In this document: piece after piece, positions 1 through 8,503 of the stretch | Layout: every line of letters begins with the position of its first letter | Numbering within the stretch: position 1 is the stretch's first letter | Source of the DNA: Oscillospiraceae bacterium | GTDB taxonomy: Bacteria; Bacillota; Clostridia; Oscillospirales; Acutalibacteraceae | Assembly: GCA_902787025.1 (NCBI GenBank) | Contig: CADAER010000006.1 | Span: 1 to 46,155 of the forward strand | DNA length: 46,155 nt | Reading direction: 5' to 3' | Made by a program: the position numbers and the translations under genes | The notes under the pieces: model-generated | Databases searched by the model: none | What the model was told of the DNA's origin: nothing | The model's input: the letters and a program-made list of their open reading frames with translations, nothing else

Positions 1-140
1 AATTGAAGCGCCCCAAAGGATTGGGTTTTCCTTCAATCGTGGCTATATTTTATTAATTAATTTTGAAAATAAAAACTAAAATAAATAGAAAAAGACATTT
101 TTGGAAAATTTATATCATTTATAAAGAAAAGATAAGAAGC
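1..140. other. Left edge, AT-rich non-coding with a nested hairpin
   Basis: No gene is seen here. Positions 2-8 (ATTGAAG) pair with 31-37 (CTTCAAT), and inside that CCCAA (12-16) pairs with TTGGG (21-25), giving a two-part hairpin at the extreme left. The rest is AT-rich spacer downstream of the truncated gene that follows. What lies beyond the edge is unknown. Confidence 0.4.
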
Positions 141-152
141 CTACTTCTTATC
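119..152 (-). terminator. Rho-independent terminator overlapping the stop of the tocopherol-cyclase-like remnant
   Basis: On the minus strand GATAAGAAG and CTTCTTATC (131-152) form a perfect 9-bp stem around a 4-base loop, followed by TTTTCTTTAT. The TAG stop at 141-143 lies inside the hairpin. It fits the end of the minus-strand remnant. Confidence 0.6.
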
Positions 153-500
153 ATATTCTCCATATTCACATCCAACGTTTTCTGCGAGGATCTCATCAAC
201 GAGTTTGCCTTTATGGTATAACTTAATAGTTCCTTTGCCGGTTCCTCCATTCCATAAACGGTTATGAAGCTTTTTGCCGTTTGGTGCTTCGTAGTTAATT
301 AGAAGCATTTCTTTTTTATTACAAGATATATCCACGATAACTTTGTTATTCCAAGTTTTTTGTTCAATGTGCCATATCACTTCATCATCGGTTTCGTAAC
401 AATTGAACTTAGTTCTTGTATTAGTCCAGAACTTTGAGAAATTAAATTCGTATTCTTTACCTTCGATATAAAAAGCGGATAATAACTTACGATTTAAAGC
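141..500 (-). pseudogene. 5'-truncated tocopherol cyclase-like protein (C-terminal part only)
   Basis: The last ~115 residues read like the end of the tocopherol cyclase-like family of Firmicutes: a FYIEGKEYEF strand, then FSKFWTNTRTKF, and the closing ENVGCEYGEYDKK that is typical of the family's C-terminus. Family members I know of are roughly 300 aa, so about two thirds is missing. The open frame continues upstream to 749, but that part is low-complexity hydrophobic, Ser/Phe/Leu-rich sequence encoded by a pyrimidine-rich strand and does not look like protein. No ribosome binding site or credible start lies near 500. I read it as a decayed or broken gene. Reaction and substrate are unknown. 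The homology break is placed near 485-500 from the change in composition, so that boundary is approximate. Confidence 0.5.
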
Positions 501-695
501 GATAAAGCAATACGAGAAAGAGAGAAGAGCGCGGGTGTGGGGGAGAGACGACAGCGAGAAGGAGTCGTGAGGGTGAAAGAAAAAGTGTGCAAGCAGGAAT
601 GTTGTTGTCGGGAGAAAAGAAACAAGGGAAAGATTGAACGAAATAAGGCAAGGGGCAGTGTGGGTCGTTGCGGAGGAAAGAGTGCAAATGGAATA
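500..695. other. Purine-rich, strand-skewed non-coding stretch
   Basis: The plus strand is almost all A and G, with few C or T, for about 200 bases. An open frame of 74 codons from a GTG at 537 is very basic, has no ribosome binding site and runs into the following hairpin, so I do not call it a gene. Composition differs sharply from both flanks. Confidence 0.45.
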
Positions 696-732
696 AAACG
701 GAACAGGCAAAAGGCTTGTTCCGCTTTTTATT
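696..732. terminator. Bidirectional terminator hairpin
   Basis: GGAACAGGC (700-708) pairs with GCTTGTTCC (714-722), with one G-U. It is flanked by A-rich and T-rich runs on both sides. It lies about 60 bases downstream of the minus-strand hydrolase stop at 782 and probably ends that transcript. Confidence 0.6.
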
Positions 733-781
733 GTTTTGTGATAACTCATAGATTGTTATGAAGAGAAAGAATCCGGGATGT

Positions 782-2191
782 TCACATTATGAACTGAGGA
801 TATCGTGAATCCGAAAATACCGTAATGGTTTTATCCGCGAGCAAAAGGTCAACAATCAGGGAAAGATTGGTTTTATCCTTGCTGTATGTGCCGTGGTAGT
901 GGTCTTTTATGAACCATGTGCTGTCGGGAAGATAAGCGCAGGACGCATCAATTACAGAGTCTTTCGAAATATGGTTTTTACCGCAGCATTTATCAATCTG
1001 CTTGTAATTGCTGCCGAGAGTTTTGTTTACGGGAGCAATCTTTGCGCCGCTTTCAAGATAAGTTTCAATCAGAATGTCTCCTCTTTCGCTGCCGCCGAAA
1101 AGAGTGGGATAATCGGTGTAATTTGCTATTATTGAAATGTTTGTGCCGTTCTCTCTGCATTGTGCAAACGCTGATCTGAAGTTGGGCATAATGCTGTAAT
1201 GAAGTTCATCACTTTTTTCAATAATGTCGTTCGGGACATCGGGATAAGCAGTTTTCATCCTTTCATAATCATCTGTTTTCATCAGATCCCAGAAGCTTCC
1301 CCAAGAGAGAGTAATATCCGCTGTGTTTTCGGCAAATATCTTCACGGCTTTGTTGAAATTTTCAGCCCCGGGGAGATTTTTTGCAAAAGCAAGTCTTTTG
1401 ACATTAACTCTTAAACCTAACGCGTCGCCTGCAATATTGACAATTGTATTGCCTTGTATCTCCGGCTGCTCAAAAAAGTTTCCTATGGCTTCGGTGCCTC
1501 CGAGAGCGGGAACATCCAGCACGGCGTTTTTGATTTTGCCCTCGCTGCCGTATTTGCTGAGATACGCACCGGCAACAAGTCCGCCGAAGCTTAACCCGAA
1601 AAGGTTTATTTTTTCCGCTCCGGTGTATTCGATTACGCCATCAATAAAAATCTTCAGGGTTTCCACGGTATCTACAACATTATCCCGCCAGTCATATGCA
1701 AAGGTAAAGACATTGTCCGTGCCCTGTTTTTTGCCGAGTTCCAGGCTGAGGTCCTTGTCGATGAAACTCAATCCGTTGTTATTGTAGTATGTAAGACTTG
1801 CCTCCTGCGGCTTTTGGCTGCGCGTGTCATAGTCGTTGCTTCCTTTACTGAATTCAAACAATCTGTTGAATGTGTCCGCGGCGGCTTTTCCGCATATTTT
1901 TTCTCCTCCCGGAAACAGCAGCGCGGGAAGGGTTGGTACCGTGGCTGCCGCGACACCGAGAAGCTTCGGAAGTGTCTTTTTCATAGCCCAAACTTCTTTT
2001 TGGCGTTCCGTTCCGTAATCTGTATATAAACCCGGCAAAAAATAGCCTGTAATAATTATCGAAGGGCAATTCTTCGCATCGGAACTTCCGTTGTATTCCT
2101 CTGATTGGGCGAAGCAGGGGAAAGCAGGAGACAGAGCAAATATTGCCGATAAAATAATGCTGAGAATCCGGATTGAAAATGGTTTTTTCAT
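782..2191 (-). CDS. Secreted LCAT/lipase-like alpha/beta hydrolase
   Basis: The 469-residue protein starts with a Sec signal peptide (1-29, ending in CFAQS). It has an alpha/beta-hydrolase nucleophile elbow GLSFGG with Ser201 in the GxSxG context, preceded by FAYDWRD (164-170). That tryptic-like aromatic YDWR segment precedes the elbow in lecithin:cholesterol acyltransferase-like lipases. A late HYHGTY segment may supply the catalytic histidine. The natural substrate, an ester or lipid, cannot be read from sequence. The downstream partner of the pair at 2275-3699 is a paralogue: both share the YDWR, Ser-elbow and C-terminal TWF regions. The start is the ATG at 2191, with a modest GGGAG about nine bases upstream. 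The 83-base gap to the paralogue suggests co-transcription from the promoter at 3743-3771. Confidence 0.75.
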   Translation of the reverse strand: MKKPFSIRILSIILSAIFALSPAFPCFAQSEEYNGSSDAKNCPSIIITGYFLPGLYTDYGTERQKEVWAMKKTLPKLLGVAAATVPTLPALLFPGGEKICGKAAADTFNRLFEFSKGSNDYDTRSQKPQEASLTYYNNNGLSFIDKDLSLELGKKQGTDNVFTFAYDWRDNVVDTVETLKIFIDGVIEYTGAEKINLFGLSFGGLVAGAYLSKYGSEGKIKNAVLDVPALGGTEAIGNFFEQPEIQGNTIVNIAGDALGLRVNVKRLAFAKNLPGAENFNKAVKIFAENTADITLSWGSFWDLMKTDDYERMKTAYPDVPNDIIEKSDELHYSIMPNFRSAFAQCRENGTNISIIANYTDYPTLFGGSERGDILIETYLESGAKIAPVNKTLGSNYKQIDKCCGKNHISKDSVIDASCAYLPDSTWFIKDHYHGTYSKDKTNLSLIVDLLLADKTITVFSDSRYPQFIM

Positions 2192-2274
2192 GGTATTACT
2201 CCCGGTCGGTCAAGTTTTGTTTTACGATGTTCTGCCGCTGTCGGCAGGTTGTTTCAAGTTTATAACGCTGTTTG

Positions 2275-3699
2275 TCATTTAGAATCTGAGATGAACTCTC
2301 CCGCGTTTTCATCATAGAAAAGGAACTGAGGGGAGTCTTCAAATGTTTCAACCGTTGCCTGACCGTTGAAATAGAGCAGACGCGCGAACCAGTCGTGCAT
2401 ACAGCGGAAGGTCGGAATATGCGTGGCGTTGTTCAGGAACCAGGTCTGTTCGGGGAAGAGGCAGGTTGAGGCGTCAATATCGCCTTTCGGGGAAATGAGT
2501 TTCCCGCTCTTGCCGAGAGTCTCGCCGTAAAGCGCCGCCGTCGCGCCGAACGAGGAATATTTAAGGTCAACCGCCATATCGCTTTGAGTTTTCCACTCTT
2601 CCACAATAAACACCGTGCAGAAACCGTATCGGGCTAATACGTAGAGGTTGCAGTTTTCGTTGATGTTTTCAAGTATGCTCTGCCTGTTGACGCGGATTGT
2701 GTCCGTGTAGTTGTCAACCTTTTTCTGCAAAGCGGAGTAATCAAGTTTGTATTCGGGGCAGATTTCGTTGAATATATGGTTATATGCTTCGTCGTAGCAC
2801 TCGTCGCTCACCATTGACCATATGCTCGGCCAGCTTCCGAACATCGGCAGAAGGCAGTTCGCCATGGCGTCCTTACCGAGGCCTGCAGCTATGTCGTTGA
2901 CTTTGCCGCACAACCATCCGAGAACGCCTGTTTTGTAAAGGCCTCCGATAAGGCCGTTCAAGAGTTTTTCGGCGTTGCTGTAAGCCCAGACGCTTTTAAG
3001 ATATTCGACCGCGCCCTCGTCGTTTAAAACGATGTGACCAGCGCAGATTTCGCCGACAAAAGTTGTTCCGTAAACGGCGGCGGCGTTGAAAGCAACAGAG
3101 CGGACCTTCTCCGTGCCGTAGTTGTTCAAATAGGTGTATGTAACCACTCCGCCGTAGCTGTGACATTCGAGCACAACCTCGTCGCTGCCCGAGCAGTCGA
3201 GAACATAGTTTATGAAATCGTTCAACTGAGCGGCGAGTTCAACGGGGTCAAGCCGCCAGTCGTATTCGAAAATGAGGTAACTGTCCTTTTTTATTTCCTC
3301 CCTTGCGGGATATTTGAAAATTGAGCCGGAATTGTCCTGCACCTCGCCCGTGCCATACATATAAAGGGGAGCAAAAATATCATAAACAGCCGCGTAGAGC
3401 TTTTCGCCGAAACGGCTGTAATTCTTAGTAACCGCAAGCGCCGCGAGAGACGGCAGAAGCTTTAAGACATCCTTGACAACCAGCCCGACCTGAGGAGGCC
3501 AGACCGTGTCGGACGACGGGTCGTCCTTGTCAACATAAATATCGGTTGACATAAGCCCGAGCACCTTGATATAGGGGCAGTCGGCGGTGTAGCTTTTTTC
3601 TTCATCCGCGGCGGACGAGGGCACACACAGGACGGAGAAAAACATTACCGCGCACAGCAGAACAGCCGTTATTCTTCTGATTTCCGCTTTGAGTCTCAT
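2275..3699 (-). CDS. Secreted LCAT/lipase-like alpha/beta hydrolase, paralogue with CHSYG elbow
   Basis: This 474-residue protein has a signal peptide (ending near PSSAADE), FEYDWRLD and the nucleophile elbow CHSYGG (Ser181). The first Gly of GxSxG is therefore Cys, while the rest of the elbow is intact. THIPTF near the C-terminus is a candidate catalytic His region. It resembles the neighbour at 782-2191 along its whole length, so the two are a tandem duplication that has diverged considerably. I chose the ATG at 3699 rather than an in-frame upstream ATG at 3771. GGAGG stands seven bases before it, the signal peptide begins there, and a promoter (3743-3771) would start transcription inside the longer frame. 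Substrate unknown; an extracellular or cell-surface esterase/lipase is the likely role. Confidence 0.75.
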   Translation of the reverse strand: MRLKAEIRRITAVLLCAVMFFSVLCVPSSAADEEKSYTADCPYIKVLGLMSTDIYVDKDDPSSDTVWPPQVGLVVKDVLKLLPSLAALAVTKNYSRFGEKLYAAVYDIFAPLYMYGTGEVQDNSGSIFKYPAREEIKKDSYLIFEYDWRLDPVELAAQLNDFINYVLDCSGSDEVVLECHSYGGVVTYTYLNNYGTEKVRSVAFNAAAVYGTTFVGEICAGHIVLNDEGAVEYLKSVWAYSNAEKLLNGLIGGLYKTGVLGWLCGKVNDIAAGLGKDAMANCLLPMFGSWPSIWSMVSDECYDEAYNHIFNEICPEYKLDYSALQKKVDNYTDTIRVNRQSILENINENCNLYVLARYGFCTVFIVEEWKTQSDMAVDLKYSSFGATAALYGETLGKSGKLISPKGDIDASTCLFPEQTWFLNNATHIPTFRCMHDWFARLLYFNGQATVETFEDSPQFLFYDENAGEFISDSK

Positions 3700-3742
3700 C
3701 AAAAAACCTCCGTTTACGGTTGAAATAACTGTTACCTGTTTA

Positions 3743-3771
3743 ATAATACCACCGCCCTGAACTGTTTTCAA
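3743..3771 (-). promoter_or_regulatory. Sigma-A promoter of the two-hydrolase operon
   Basis: On the minus strand TTGAAA, a 17-base spacer and TATTAT are seen, with TGG just before the -10 (extended -10). Transcription would start near 3736, in front of the ATG at 3699. Confidence 0.65.
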
Positions 3772-3848
3772 TAATTATTGTTCTCTTTTTGCGCAAGATA
3801 TGTTATTATATGTTGAGAATTACTCAACCCGGCTCAACCGTGAGTATA

Positions 3849-3877
3849 TGTAAATTCTTTCTTTGCGGGTATATTAT
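3849..3877 (+). promoter_or_regulatory. Possible promoter of the CxxC protein/HTH-HD operon
   Basis: TATTAT (3872-3877) lies 17 bases after TGTAAA, a weak -35. It precedes the AGGAGG and ATG of the gene at 3900. The -10 is good and the -35 is poor, so this is tentative. Confidence 0.35.
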
Positions 3878-3899
3878 ACAGGCAAAGGAGGAATGAAAA

Positions 3900-4241
3900 A
3901 TGAAAAAGCACAAAAAAAGATGCAAAGCGTTCGACATCAAGGACCGCAACCGGCAATACCGTCATCTGTGCAAGCTCGTTCCCGTTGAGAAATACGGCAG
4001 TTTCTGCGGCGACAAGATGCTTTACACCTGGGATGACGGAGGCCGGATACTCTCCCGCTGTCCCGAGTGCGACGCGCTTGTGCTTATTCAACATTCCGAA
4101 TATCACGGCGCGGAGGACAGCTACTATTCGGATTATTTTGCGGTTGATTCGGTCGAAGAGGCGCATAAACTGAACAGAAAATACAACGGGTGGGAGATTG
4201 AAACCGATTACAAGGGCGAACGCATCTATTTCACCTTTTAA
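3900..4241 (+). CDS. Small CPEC-motif protein of unknown function
   Basis: The protein has 113 residues with a very basic start (MKKHKKRCK) and a CPEC pair in RCPECDALVLIQHSEYHG, which suggests a single zinc knuckle half or a redox pair. I see two further cysteines near the N-terminus (residues 8 and 24), enough for a four-Cys metal site. An acidic/aromatic C-terminal half follows. There is no signal peptide or membrane segment. AGGAGG stands seven bases before the ATG. The stop lies 16 bases before the start of the HTH-HD gene, so the two are probably co-transcribed. I do not recognise the family beyond small hypothetical proteins of gut Clostridia. Confidence 0.75.
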   Translation: MKKHKKRCKAFDIKDRNRQYRHLCKLVPVEKYGSFCGDKMLYTWDDGGRILSRCPECDALVLIQHSEYHGAEDSYYSDYFAVDSVEEAHKLNRKYNGWEIETDYKGERIYFTF

Positions 4242-4257
4242 AAAACGGAGGGGTATT

Positions 4258-5106
4258 ATGGATATGCAGTCAACCGGCAGAAAAATAAGCGAACAGCGGA
4301 AAAAACTCGGACTCACGCAGGAACAGCTGGCGGAAAAAGTCGGCGTTTCCGCGCAGGCGGTCAGCAAATGGGAAAACGGTCACAATCTGCCCGATATTGA
4401 AAACCTCATCGCGATAGCGGATATACTCAAACTGCCGCACTCGATGCTGATAACCGATGAAAAAAGCGGATATCCGCTCGATTTCAGACAGCGGCTTTTC
4501 AATGAGAACAATATGTATACAAGAGTGAAAACCATCGCCCAGATGGAAAATCTCAGCAACACTCTCATCGCGCTCGGCTATATGCGCGAAAAACACAGCG
4601 GGCAATACCGGAAGGGCTACACCTACGCCACCGAAAAGGTTGAATATATAAACCATCCGCTTATGATGGCCTGCCATGCCCACGCCATGGGCGTCAAAGA
4701 CGACGCTGTTCTTGCGGCGGTCCTTCTTCACGATGTTCTTGAGGACACCTCAGCGAATATCGACGACCTGCCCGTGAGCGATGAAACGAAAGAGATTGTC
4801 TCTCTTCTCACTTTCAGGGAAATACCGGGGAAGACAAAGGCGGAGAGCAAGGAAATCTATTACTCGAAAATAATCGAAAATAAAAAAGCCTGCGTAGTCA
4901 AGGTGATTGACAGGTGCAACAACATTTCCACAATGGCGGGCTGCTTCAAAAGAGAAAAAATCGTCGATTACATAAACGAAACAGAGAAATATATAATCCC
5001 GCTTCTCACAACGCTGAAAAACAGATATCCCGAATACGGAGACCTTGCTTTCCTCGTCAAATACCATATCATCAGCCTGCTCGAAAGCATCAAGGCGCTG
5101 CTGTGA
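4258..5106 (+). CDS. XRE-family HTH fused to RelA/SpoT-type HD hydrolase domain
   Basis: Residues 7-66 are a clear XRE helix-turn-helix (LTQEQLAEKVGVSAQAVSKW). Residues 105-230 match the (p)ppGpp hydrolase half of RelA/SpoT or Mesh1-type enzymes: RKG (118-120), HPLMMA with His133, LLHDVLEDT with His158-Asp159 and Glu162-Asp163, and VIDRCNN with Asp218 and Asn221/222. These correspond to the metal- and nucleotide-contacting residues of that family. No synthetase domain follows, so the length (282 aa) fits regulator plus small alarmone hydrolase. The inferred role is a DNA-binding protein whose activity is coupled to alarmone or another phosphorylated nucleotide. The substrate is not proven. 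The ATG at 4258 follows GGAGGGG at a good distance; earlier in-frame ATGs overlap the preceding gene. A strong terminator follows. Confidence 0.75.
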   Translation: MDMQSTGRKISEQRKKLGLTQEQLAEKVGVSAQAVSKWENGHNLPDIENLIAIADILKLPHSMLITDEKSGYPLDFRQRLFNENNMYTRVKTIAQMENLSNTLIALGYMREKHSGQYRKGYTYATEKVEYINHPLMMACHAHAMGVKDDAVLAAVLLHDVLEDTSANIDDLPVSDETKEIVSLLTFREIPGKTKAESKEIYYSKIIENKKACVVKVIDRCNNISTMAGCFKREKIVDYINETEKYIIPLLTTLKNRYPEYGDLAFLVKYHIISLLESIKALL

Positions 5107-5123
5107 AAAAACTCAACAAAACA

Positions 5124-5158
5124 AAAACCACCTTGTCGAAACAAGGTGGTTTTCCTTT
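5124..5158 (+). terminator. Rho-independent terminator after the HTH-HD gene
   Basis: ACCACCTTGT (5127-5136) and ACAAGGTGGT (5141-5150) form a perfect 10-bp stem with a CGAA loop, followed by TTTCCTTTTT. Confidence 0.9.
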
Positions 5159-5252
5159 TTGCTTTGTTTTGGCTCTATATTTCCGATTTGGAATTATAAA
5201 TCAAGGGAACTGCGGTCAATTTATGCGTGAAGCGCTTTTTCCGCGGTCCGAT

Positions 5253-7709
5253 TCACGCGAGGGGGAGTTTAACTGTTGCTTTGAACAGGTCGCCGTCGAT
5301 TTCGATGTCGAGGCTTCCGCCCTGGAGAGTCGCGAGGTCGCGGGCTATCGAAAGGCCGAGGCCGTTTCCGCCGTCCGTGCGGGAGGCGTCGCCTCTGACA
5401 AAGCGCTCGGTGAGTTCATCCGCGCTTATGTTGAGTTCGTTTTTCGAAATGTTCTTGATTTCGAAAACGCCGTTTGTTCCGTCTTCCGAGACCGTGATAT
5501 ATACCCTTGAGCCCGCCGCGGAATATTTCGCCGCGTTGCCCATAAGGTTTTCGAGAATACGGCAGGTCCTCAGCCCGTCCGCTTTTATCATAACGGGGGA
5601 GTCGGGGAAGGTCTGCTTGATTTCAAGTTGCGCCTTGTCGAAGTTTTCCTGCATTTCGCCCGCGGTCTGTTTAGCGAGTTCGGTTAAATCAAGCGTTTCG
5701 ATGTTGAGCGTTATCGCGCCGGATGAAGCCTTTGACGCCTCGACAAGGTCTTCGATAAGCACCTTTAATCTGCCCGAGCGCTCCGAGAGCACTTCGATAT
5801 AGCCCTTAGCCGTTTCGTCCTCAATGTCGCAGCGGCTCAGAAGATCGGTGTAGTTGATAATCGAGGTCAACGGGGTTTTCAGGTCGTGCGAAACATTTGT
5901 GATGAGTTCGGCGCGCATTCTCTCGTCCCTGACCGCCGCGTCAACCGCCTTTTCAAGACGGTCGCCCGTCACCTGCATACTGTCGCAGAGATTTCTAAGC
6001 GAGGAGGGGTAGCCTGTCGAATCTATATTGAAATTTCCGTCGTGCGCTGCCTGTATGACGGTGTCGAGCTTTCTGAAATAGCCGAGAACTTTTGTAAGCA
6101 CATAAGCGTTGAACGCCGCGAAAATGATTCCGAAGAACACGCTCGCCCCCGGTTCGTTTTCTGCGAAATTCACTATTCCGCAAAGGAGGAACAGGTCGGT
6201 TATGAGGGCGACGGTGCAGAATATCATTACATTTCTGCCGAGCTGTTTCGGCTTGTAGGTAAGTAGAGAGAGCAGCTTGCGGATTTTTCCGAAGAACCAT
6301 ACGAGAGGTCTGAAAATGATGAATTTTCCGAACCAGGACGCGCCCGATTTCTTTATTCTTATTACCGAATAAAGCCAGCATTCAAAAACTCCGAAGGCAA
6401 GAGCGGAGAACGCTCCCGCCGCGGCAAGCGCCGTTTTGTCGCAAAGAAGTCCGACGGCATCGAAACTGCTGATATCTCCGCCGAACAGGAAGGCGGCGGC
6501 AAAGCCGATTGCTCCGCCCGCGAAACAGACAAAGAAGAACAGCGCGAGAAGCAGACTTATATCGGTCGGGATTTTATCGTTCGGATGAAGGACTGTTTTG
6601 CCATCCTCGTTTGTGTGACCGGTTAAAACCGCGCCCGCGATAAGCAGAATAACAGCCGCTGCGAGGAAAACAAGCGCGATTATCGCCGCCTGCAGGGTCG
6701 GGAAACTGCTGTGCTCCCAGAAGTTCTGTATGGCAGAAGTGGTGCCGTTGAAGTAAATATACACAGTCGCTCCGTCTGCCCAGGAGCTTTTGTCCAGAGG
6801 GTTGTTGACGGGGTCGTAGTTATAGAAATAATCGTTGCCTGTCAGCGATTCAACGCCTTCACTCTCGATTCCGTTTTCCGTAACCGCTATAAATTTAACG
6901 TAAGGGGCGTTTTTCGCATCGGGGTTGTCGAAATAAGCCTTTGCGCCGCCGGAAACGGCTTTGAGAAATTCTTCCGGCTTTTCAATATCGGTAATTACCT
7001 TTTTGCTGTCTTTGCAGGAAATGTAATAATCAAATTCTTCAAGGTCTTTGAGACCGCCGGCCATCCAGCCGTAGTTTTCGCGGGAAAGGGCATCGACGAG
7101 TTTGTCATAGTATTCCGAAATCTTCTGTTTCGCGACATTTTCGTCATAGCCGAGATAGTCGAGATAATAGCCCTCCTCGCTGCCGAGACCGTCGATGAGA
7201 ATATCAAAACTTTCGTCGAAGGCCTCGTCGCGAACGAGATATTTGTATTTGAGAATATCTTTTCCCGCCGCCGAGGTCAGCGCCTTTTTGGCGGTTTTTA
7301 TGTTTTCTTCGCTGTAATTGTAGTATTCGTCGTCGTAATCGTATTCGCGAACGGCGCTTTTGAGTTCTTCCGTAATTATGGATGCCTGGCGCTCAAGATA
7401 TTCATCAAGCACCGCCTGCACGTTTTTATCCTTTTCGGCTGTGAATTTTGCCTGCGCTTTGCTGTTGCCGAGCACGCGGGTTATGCCCTGCGCGTAGGTG
7501 ACGGCGCGCATAAATCTTTCGTTGAGATATCCCGTTTCGGTATAATCGAGCGAGTCTATCGCGGTTATGTCGTATTTGCCGCCGATATGAATTCTCTGCG
7601 CCGTCAGTATTGTGAAGCAGGCGCTGAAAAAGATGCAGACTATGCTCAACAGCACGCATACCGCCTTGATGATTATTCTTGTTTTACTGTTTTTCGATTT
7701 TGTATCCAA
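5253..7709 (-). CDS. Multi-pass membrane sensor histidine kinase
   Basis: The protein has 818 residues. One N-terminal membrane segment (~11-33) is followed by a large, acidic, Tyr-rich extracytoplasmic region (~40-335). Five further membrane segments lie near 340-362, 384-410, 427-450, 495-516 and 522-542. A HAMP-like linker precedes the dimerisation/phosphoacceptor helix NVSHDLKTPLTS, with His608. The ATPase has an N-box (NLMGNAAKYS) and a G-box (GNGLGLSIARDL). It therefore autophosphorylates on His608 and should phosphorylate the adjacent response regulator. The start is TTG at 7707-7709 with GGGGA just upstream, inside the last codons of the regulator gene. The two reading frames overlap by 26 bases, which implies translational coupling. 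The signal sensed is unknown. The sensor is much larger than a typical two-TM kinase. Confidence 0.9.
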   Translation of the reverse strand: MDTKSKNSKTRIIIKAVCVLLSIVCIFFSACFTILTAQRIHIGGKYDITAIDSLDYTETGYLNERFMRAVTYAQGITRVLGNSKAQAKFTAEKDKNVQAVLDEYLERQASIITEELKSAVREYDYDDEYYNYSEENIKTAKKALTSAAGKDILKYKYLVRDEAFDESFDILIDGLGSEEGYYLDYLGYDENVAKQKISEYYDKLVDALSRENYGWMAGGLKDLEEFDYYISCKDSKKVITDIEKPEEFLKAVSGGAKAYFDNPDAKNAPYVKFIAVTENGIESEGVESLTGNDYFYNYDPVNNPLDKSSWADGATVYIYFNGTTSAIQNFWEHSSFPTLQAAIIALVFLAAAVILLIAGAVLTGHTNEDGKTVLHPNDKIPTDISLLLALFFFVCFAGGAIGFAAAFLFGGDISSFDAVGLLCDKTALAAAGAFSALAFGVFECWLYSVIRIKKSGASWFGKFIIFRPLVWFFGKIRKLLSLLTYKPKQLGRNVMIFCTVALITDLFLLCGIVNFAENEPGASVFFGIIFAAFNAYVLTKVLGYFRKLDTVIQAAHDGNFNIDSTGYPSSLRNLCDSMQVTGDRLEKAVDAAVRDERMRAELITNVSHDLKTPLTSIINYTDLLSRCDIEDETAKGYIEVLSERSGRLKVLIEDLVEASKASSGAITLNIETLDLTELAKQTAGEMQENFDKAQLEIKQTFPDSPVMIKADGLRTCRILENLMGNAAKYSAAGSRVYITVSEDGTNGVFEIKNISKNELNISADELTERFVRGDASRTDGGNGLGLSIARDLATLQGGSLDIEIDGDLFKATVKLPLA

Positions 7710-8373
7710 TTCCCCACACCACCTTTAAGTATTTCGGGTTTTTGGGATCGATTTCGATTTTTTCCCTTATTTTGCGTATATGTACGGTTACCGTTTTTTC
7801 GCCCGGAATTGTGGGCTCGTTCCACACAGCTTCGTAAATTTGGTCCGTTGAGAACACTCTGCCGGCGTTTTCCATAAGGAATCCGAGGATTTTATACTCC
7901 GTCGCGGTGAGTCTTACGGGTTCGCCGTCAACGGTTACCTCCTTTGTTTCCCTGTCGAGCTCAAGACCTCCGATGACGAGGCGGGAGTTCTTTTTCTCCA
8001 TACTTCCGAGAGCGACATACCGCCTTATCTGAGACCTGACGCGCGCTGTCAGTTCAAGCGGATTGAACGGCTTTGTGATGTAGTCGTCCGCTCCGAAGTT
8101 CAGCCCCGAAATTTTGTCGGTGTCTTCGCCTTTCGCCGAGAGCATAATTATCGGAATGTTCATTTTTTCGCGGATTTTCAGCGTAGCCGCCATACCGTCC
8201 ATAACGGGCATCATAATATCCATTATTATACAGTGAATCTCGTTTGCTTCGGCAAGTTCGAGCGCTTCTTTTCCGTTCTGCGCTTTGAGAACCTCGTAGC
8301 CCTCGAGCTTCAGGTAAACCTCGATGGAATCGAGTATGGGCTTGTCGTCGTCACAGACAAGTATGCGATACAT
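7684..8373 (-). CDS. OmpR/PhoB-family response regulator
   Basis: The protein has 229 residues. The receiver domain has the acidic pair Asp9/Asp10, phosphoacceptor Asp52 (IMDIMMP), Ser79 and Lys101 (TKPF). The C-terminal winged helix carries LTATEYKILGFL, VHIRKIREKIE and the terminal GIGYKIE hairpin typical of the OmpR/PhoB class. It is the first gene of a two-gene operon with the histidine kinase that follows and overlaps it. AAGGAGG stands before the ATG at 8373. Targets are not identifiable here. A possible promoter lies at 8444-8472. Confidence 0.95.
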   Translation of the reverse strand: MYRILVCDDDKPILDSIEVYLKLEGYEVLKAQNGKEALELAEANEIHCIIMDIMMPVMDGMAATLKIREKMNIPIIMLSAKGEDTDKISGLNFGADDYITKPFNPLELTARVRSQIRRYVALGSMEKKNSRLVIGGLELDRETKEVTVDGEPVRLTATEYKILGFLMENAGRVFSTDQIYEAVWNEPTIPGEKTVTVHIRKIREKIEIDPKNPKYLKVVWGIGYKIEKQ

Positions 8374-8443
8374 TTCAATCCTCCTTCATATACGCGTTAT
8401 CGGTCAAAATCCCTTTCCCGATGGTTACATTAAAACACCGGGA

Positions 8444-8472
8444 AGTAAAGATAAAGGAAATAAAATTGTTAA
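8444..8472 (-). promoter_or_regulatory. Possible promoter of the two-component operon
   Basis: On the minus strand TTAACA is followed after 17 bases by TTTACT. The -35 is close to consensus and the -10 is weak, which would suit an activated promoter. About 70 bases of leader follow before the regulator gene. Confidence 0.35.
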
Positions 8473-8503
8473 GATTCGGTAAATATTGCGGATAAAAACG
8501 GGT

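Noticed and set aside
537-761. 74-codon Arg/Lys/Cys-rich frame
   Set aside because: GTG start without ribosome site in a purine-only stretch, running through a terminator hairpin.
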